Assembly (NCBI GenBank): GCA_037367405.1 | Contig: JAZKJV010002615.1 | Span: 1 to 64,000, forward strand | Origin: Ottelia alismoides | Taxonomy: Eukaryota; Streptophyta; Magnoliopsida; Alismatales; Hydrocharitaceae | Direction: 5' to 3' | Length of the DNA stretch: 64,000 bases | Part shown: piece after piece, positions 58,801 through 64,000 of the stretch | Position numbering within the stretch: the first letter of the stretch is position 1 | How the letters are laid out: each line of letters opens with the position of its first letter | Program-made: the position numbers and the translations under genes | The notes under the pieces: model-generated | What the model saw: the letters and a program-made list of their open reading frames with translations, nothing else | What the model was told of the DNA's origin: nothing | Databases searched by the model: none

Positions 58801-59803
58801 CACAACTATCATCTGTGTCATATTGCAGCCAAGCTTTACTCAACCTCTTCGGCTAGAAGTATGGATCTGGTCGCATATTTAAACTCACATAATGACGCCC
58901 GGCCATTACATTGAACAAAAACACTAATAATACATAAGGACGCATATTAAAACAAAGTTAAAAACATCAAAAAAATTGTTTATTATATTGTGCGTAAAAA
59001 TCCTAGAAACACCTATTAAGTTATACTGATCAACTTTGTATATAAATTCTAGGTATAGGCTGTATCTGTGTTCCTTACGTGCTGCAGATATTATAAGGAG
59101 CTTTTGTATATTTTTAAAGCGTGTTAGATATGGATATTGACTTATATTTCGTAACTTAAATTTTTATTTATTTTAATTTATTAATAGAATATTAATAAAG
59201 TATAAAAATATAAGGGATGGTATATATTAAATAGGATAAAATTAAGATAAATTGTACATTTTATATCAATAGGGTCTCAAAACCTATTTTTTGCATTTAG
59301 CTCCAAATTTTAGCGAAATCAATGTCATTTGATAGATAATTCTATAAAATGAATTTTAAAAGTGAGTTTGCCCAATTCGGAGTCCATATGGCTGAGTTAT
59401 GAGGTTCGAAAATTTTGGATCACGGCTTCGTGGCTTCAGGATTTATTGGCATTTTAACTTAAGTTATATTTTTATATTATTTTTAGAAACACATTAGAAA
59501 AAGAATTATGTTAAATGACGTTAATAATAATTAATTAGGAAATAGAGAAGTTTATACATATAGTGCATATATAGAAAGGGGTCAAAACGTCAAAACTCAC
59601 CCATTTATTCTAATATTTTTTAATATTTTTAATAAATAGTATTAGTTATAAAAGGAAGTTTAAAAGTAAGTTTGGTCAATTTGAAGTTTTCTATAAATAG
59701 TTATAAACCTTGGAAGTCGGCTTTTACGATGTTTTCGGTTCATTGTAATTAATTATTTATACATTAAATATTTTTTGATATTTCTCTAAAATATCATATA
59801 TTG
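55822..59803. other. Intergenic, no gene recognised
   Basis: Includes a less AT-rich patch at 56150-57250 with a TC microsatellite (about 56275-56298) and ORFs without known motifs. The remainder is AT-rich. It could hold introns or flanks of the candidate exon at 55759, but nothing is demonstrable. Confidence 0.4.
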
Positions 59804-60109
59804 TTTTTTTTGAAAGGAAAAAGTATGTCACACCGTGAAGGAGGACATCCAAAAACTTTTATTCACATGTTACGTACAATGGTTACAGTGACCAAGACTC
59901 ATATAAGAGTCTGGAATGCTTTATTACATTTTCAATATAACATCGTTCCCCACGAAAAATAGTTCCATTTATTGCCAACCAGATCGCCCACAAAATTGAT
60001 GCTGCATGTTGTTTCTCAGCGAGTGTGCACATCCCGAACCGACCAATGGACTCCCAGAACTCTCTAACCCCTGAAGATGCAACATCAGGTAAATTGATCC
60101 CTGCCCAAA
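59804..60109 (-). mobile_element. 3' tail of a LINE, same family as 45100-50240
   Basis: The minus strand encodes REFWESIGRFGMCTL, QHAASILWAIWLA, NGTIFRGERCYIENVI and RLLYESWSL, closely matching the last 80 residues of ORF2 at 50163. The 3' UTR and A-tail (plus-strand T run at 59804-59811) are present. The 5' side is cut at the CACTAC terminus at 60110. Confidence 0.92.
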
Positions 60110-61231
60110 CACTACAGGCCGGTGGCTCTAAGGGGACGGTCAAGGACCGTCCTCTTTGTCGTTATAACCGTCCCTTTTGATCATTGGGGACGGTCGCAAA
60201 ATCATCCCTTCTTCCACCGTCTCATTTGCCTAGATGGGACGGTTATCACGAACGTCTCTTTTAATAAACCATTGGGGACGGTTGCGACCGCCCTGTAATG
60301 ATCAACTTTGGGGACGGTTCCAACCGTCCCTAGTACCACTAATAGTAGGGGCGGTTGTCACCGTCCCCATCTTAGAAGCTTGGGGGACGGTTGTAACCAT
60401 CCCTAATGGTGTGCAATCATTTTGCGATGGGCACAGAAGACCTGTGGGGACGGTTTACACCGTATCCATTTGATCCCACTAGTCGATATCCGCGACAGTG
60501 AACTGATGTCAAACATTGGGGATGGTCGTAACCGTCCCTCTTGAGTCATAGAGGGGACGGTTGTGACCGTCCCTTCCAGAAAGAAAGCCGTTTGCGACGC
60601 CAGCAGAAGGCTTTAAGGGACGGTTGTAACCGTCCCTTATAGCCCTCATTGACACGAAATTATGCCAGCGAGGTCCTTGGAAGAAGACGGGGCGGTCGTA
60701 ACCGTCCCTATTGATAACCACACGGGACGGTTGTAACCGTCCCCTACGTTGGCTAGCGCTAAAGGGGACGGCAACAGAAGACCATTAGCGACGGGTTTAA
60801 CCGTCCCCGTTGGTTCCCTTGGCCGCTAAAATGAGACGGAGGGTGTTTAACATTCTGAAGGGACGGATATAACCATCGCCATTGTCAATTAAAGGGGACG
60901 ATTGCGACCGTCCCATCTAGTATGGGGTCTATAGCGACGCCAACAGAAACTTATAGGGGACGGTTGTAACCGTTCCCATTAGTCTTTGAAATACAAAATT
61001 GCATCCCGTGAGCTATCCTCAACTGGGGGGGACGTTTCTGGAGCACCGTAGGGGACGGTTATAACCGTCTCCAATAACCCCTGACTGGAAAAAAATACTA
61101 GGTTCATGGTGTTTTATTCACGCTCCCTCTGCGAAATCAAATAACACATTCCATAAACTCAAAATTCAAGATGTAAATAAGACACTTTATAGTTACAAAG
61201 AAATTGTTTCTCAATTCTACATAGTCTTAGG
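60110..61231. mobile_element. CACTA-type terminus with subterminal repeat array
   Basis: CACTACAGGCCGGTGG begins exactly where LINE homology ends, so the element inserted into the LINE tail. It is followed by about 0.95 kb of GGGACGG palindromes. The far end was not found; a second CACTAC (CACTACTAGAAA) occurs at 61232 in the same orientation. No transposase is visible in the window. Confidence 0.65.
60131..61072. repeat. Array of palindromic GGGACGG...CCGTCCC units
   Basis: More than a dozen units close to GGGACGGTTGTAACCGTCCC, each a near-perfect 20-base palindrome, spaced roughly 30-100 bases apart. Between them a second word, GCGACGCCA(A/G)CAGAA, recurs (about 60594, 60941; variants at 60776 and 60425). 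The spacers are otherwise unrelated. CACTA subterminal repeats bind the element's own DNA-binding protein in studied systems; that role here is inference. Confidence 0.85.
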
Positions 61232-61351
61232 CACTACTAGAAATATTACAATAAAAATGTTCAAGAAAAAACTAAAATTTACTACAAGCATTGTTATCTA
61301 CTCCGATCCTTCACTCTCGTCGCTCTCCTCCTCACTCTCCTCATAGTCACC

Positions 61352-61810
61352 TGATGAATACCCATTCATCACTCTTTATTCTTATATTTTAGCTACAAAA
61401 ACCTATGCAAATGCATGTAGATATTTGTAAATAGGAATCATTAGCAAAAGCATGCATTTTGTAAAAATCTATAATTAGCATGTTTTTGTGCAAAAATAAA
61501 AGAATAAAGATAAAAAAGAAAAAAAGGGAAATATTTAGAATAAATATTGAGCAACCTAACCCAAGGGAGGGCTCAGCATGGGCCTGACCGCATAAAAATC
61601 AAAGTAGAGGGAGATAGGGGCTCATGTGTATATATTTTTGTAAATAAATAAAATTATATTTTCCTCACCCAAAAATATGTTTGTAAATATTTGTACATGT
61701 CTAGAAACTATTAAAAACAAAATAAAAATTTAAAAATAAAAAATTCAAAAATATCCCTTCACCATGTACATAGACCATGCCTCCTTATTTATTTAACCTT
61801 ATAAATAAAT
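61352..61810 (+). repeat. First copy of the long direct repeat
   Basis: Matches 63545-64000 with scattered substitutions and small indels. The true end lies beyond what the second copy shows in this window. Confidence 0.85.
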
Positions 61811-63544
61811 AAAATTATTTGCAAAACTTTTTGTAAATATTCTATGTTATATATTGTAAATAAAATAAATAAAAAGAAACAAAACAAAAATCAAATAAAA
61901 ATAACAAAATTAAAATTACAAAAATATATTGTACATATGCCAAGTACATAGTTGTACATAACTTTTTATTTCACCTATGTATATAAATAATAAAAATAAA
62001 ATAAAAATATCCTTTTATTCCTCATTTTACTCTATAAATAAATAAAATATAAAATAGGAATAAAAAAATTGTATAAAAATAACTAATTAAAAAATCAAAA
62101 TTAAAAACCCTATACCTATATATAGCCCTATTATGTAAATACCTTATTTTTATTTTGAAAAATTAATTAAAAATCACCAAAAAATAGAAAAAATTAAAAC
62201 AAAAATATTTTGTGTTTTAAGTTTTTGCTAATTCCATTATTTTCTAGCCTAAAATAAATAAACAAAAATTTAAATCCGTGGCGGCTTCTGATTGGTCCAC
62301 GGGGGTTTGTTGACCCCGGTCAACTTCCCCTGCGGACCTTCTTCTTTCGCGGGTCAGGCAACCGACCCGTTTTCTTGATCTTTTGCCCGCCTGACCCGAC
62401 CGCCATCGACCCAAACCCCGGGCTCCGATTGCACTCCGATCATCCAGGATCCTCGCCCAGGGTGGGTTTGGTGGATCCGAGCTCCGTGCCACCCGCCCGA
62501 CCTCCTTCTTCTCGGATCTTCCACCATATTTAAAGTCGTCACCGGCGACCTATTCACGCCATCTTTGGACTCCTGCTCGCCGCCAAGGAGCTCCTCCAGA
62601 CCACCCGAGTGACAGGCGAGTGCTTTGGAGTGGAAGCGAGGCCCGAGTTGCAAGGAAACCATTGATCCGGTGGTTGACTCCGCCGTGCGCCGCCGCAAGC
62701 GCGCTCAGCCTCGGGGAAGCGACGCCCCCTTGCAGGCAATGACCAGAAGCTCACCGAGCTTCAGCCCAGTCGACATCAGCCATCATGTAGCGTAGTTAGC
62801 CAGTAGAATAGCGTAGCTTTAGATTTTTCGATTCCCGGTAGTTTAGCTCCGCCGCCTCCGCCAGTCGCTTCCGTCTACCCATTTGACCATCCGTCACTGC
62901 CATCATCTCCGTCAGACTCCTATCCACCTGCTCCGCCCCTTCATTCCCCCTGGCTCGCCCCGGAGCATGGTACCGGCTCTTCTCCCTCCGCCGCTCGCCG
63001 GAGAGCCCTCATCTCGCATCACCGTTCACCTTCCGCCCGCTCTGACGGGTCGAGGCAGTTTGCCCTCGACCCCTCTTTCTTCCTGTGCAGGTATCCAGAC
63101 CTATCGACCTCATCTGGAGGTCGGAACTTCAGAGCACAGCCGCTCCAGGTCGTCGACGTCGCCGGAGCTCTCTGGAGCCCCTCTCCTATATCGGAGCAGA
63201 GCACCGGGTGCGGGGCTTCACGGCGAAGCTTTCCCGCACCTCAGGAGCGGTAGACGAGGACCACCGTACACGCAGAGGGCCAGCGAAGTTCGTCAGCCGC
63301 CAGTTCTTCCAGGATCGTCGTCCACCGTCAGATCGGCCTCGAGCTCCAGTTTAGATCCCGCCCGTCCATCCACGGAGCAGCACTGACCATCAGATCTCCC
63401 TGGGGTCGATCATCACCGTTGAGCAGCCAGGTCAAGCCACGAAGTATTGCAGCCGTTGGATCTAGCACGTGGCTCCACCACCTCCATCCGATCCGAGCCA
63501 GGAGTCCTTCGCAGCCCCACAACGCACCAGAGCCGTTGGATCTG

Positions 63545-64000
63545 TGATGAATACCCATTCATCACTCTTTATTCTTATATTTTAGCTACAAAAACCTATG
63601 CAAATGCATGTAGATATGTGTAAATAGGAAAAGTTAGCAAAAGCATGCATGTTTGTAAATATAGATAATTAGCATGTTTTTGTGCAAAAATAAAAGAATA
63701 AAGATGAAAAAGAAAAAGAGGGAAATATTTAGAATAAATATTGAGCAACCTAACCCAAGGGAGGGCTCAACATGGGCCTGACCGCATAAAAACAAAAGTA
63801 GAGAGAGATAGGGGCTAATATGTACATACTTATGTAAATAAATAAATAATATTTTCCTCATCCAAAAATATGTTTGTATATATTTTGTATATATTTAGAA
63901 CTATTAAAAACAAAATAAAAATTCAAAAATTAAAAAGACCAAAAAGACCCCCTCACCATGTACATAGACCACCATCCCCATTTATTTCACCTTGTAAATA
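63545..64000 (+). repeat. Second copy of the long direct repeat, cut by window end
   Basis: Starts with the same 20-base palindromic terminus as 61352 and follows it to the window edge. Confidence 0.85.

Larger units (their letters stand above)
61352..64000 (+). mobile_element. Probable LTR retroelement or tandem LTR: direct repeat 2,193 bp apart
   Basis: TGATGAATACCCATTCATCA begins both copies, at 61352 and 63545, and the following 450 bases (to the window end) match closely, including AACCTAACCCAAGGGAGGGC and ATGGGCCTGACCGCATAAAA. TG at the start and the repeat arrangement suggest LTRs. Between them (62270-63540) lies GC-rich non-coding-looking DNA with CCGTTGGATCT twice (63453 and 63533). 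No gag or pol is visible, so this may be a non-autonomous element with very long LTRs. Confidence 0.6.

Noticed and set aside
60131..61072. CRISPR-like repeat-spacer appearance
   Set aside because: The spacing and repeats are irregular, the host is a plant, and CACTA subterminal repeats explain it.
61232..61245. CACTACTAGAAA as the second end of the CACTA element
   Set aside because: It is in the same orientation as the start at 60110, so it cannot be its terminal inverted partner; it may be chance or another element.
62883..63386. 167-codon ORF in GC-rich DNA
   Set aside because: No recognisable motif, several alternative frames equally open, and it lies between two LTR-like repeats.

Overview
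The window is plant nuclear DNA, most likely from a monocot. The evidence is spliceosomal introns, a plant-specific bHLH regulator, a DMR6/DLO-type dioxygenase relic, a very GC-rich exon in an AT-rich background, and dense plant-type transposons (Ty1/copia, L1-like LINEs, hAT, Mutator, CACTA, Harbinger MITEs). I cannot name the species. No bacterial or organellar features are seen.

Layout. 1-812: GC-rich end of a probable Mutator-like element, abutting a Ty1/copia element (813-3774) that keeps integrase, RT, RNase H and one LTR. 4865-5531 (-): conserved Nudix-like protein gene with no usable in-frame ATG, next to a Harbinger-type MITE. 8178 to about 10330: decayed CACTA element. 11294-13996 (-) and 18802-20600 (-): two 5'-truncated LINEs with clear target-site duplications (TSDs). 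Between them lies the only gene that looks intact, a four-exon group Ia bHLH factor (15611-17075, -, 324 aa). 23251-27615 (-): a 2-oxoglutarate dioxygenase pseudogene whose exon is split by two hAT elements. 28.5-42.8 kb: AT-rich intergenic DNA with many short hAT, Mutator and fold-back elements, most with TSDs. 42855-51123: a Mutator-like element carrying an hAT element, which itself carries a small hAT and an almost complete LINE. 51.8-59.8 kb: mostly unassignable AT-rich DNA with one possible small exon. 59804-64000: a LINE tail, a CACTA end with palindromic GGGACGG repeats, and a long direct repeat that is probably an LTR pair.

How it fits together. There is no operon-like cooperation. 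The two plausible host genes (bHLH and Nudix-like) are islands in a graveyard of nested transposons. The informative parts are the insertion histories, which can be ordered from TSDs and nesting, and the structures of the LINE (ORF1 stop overlapping ORF2 start) and of the CACTA end. I see no convincing new defence-like or metabolic system. The features most worth testing are the palindromic array, the long hairpin MITEs and the unresolved small exon.
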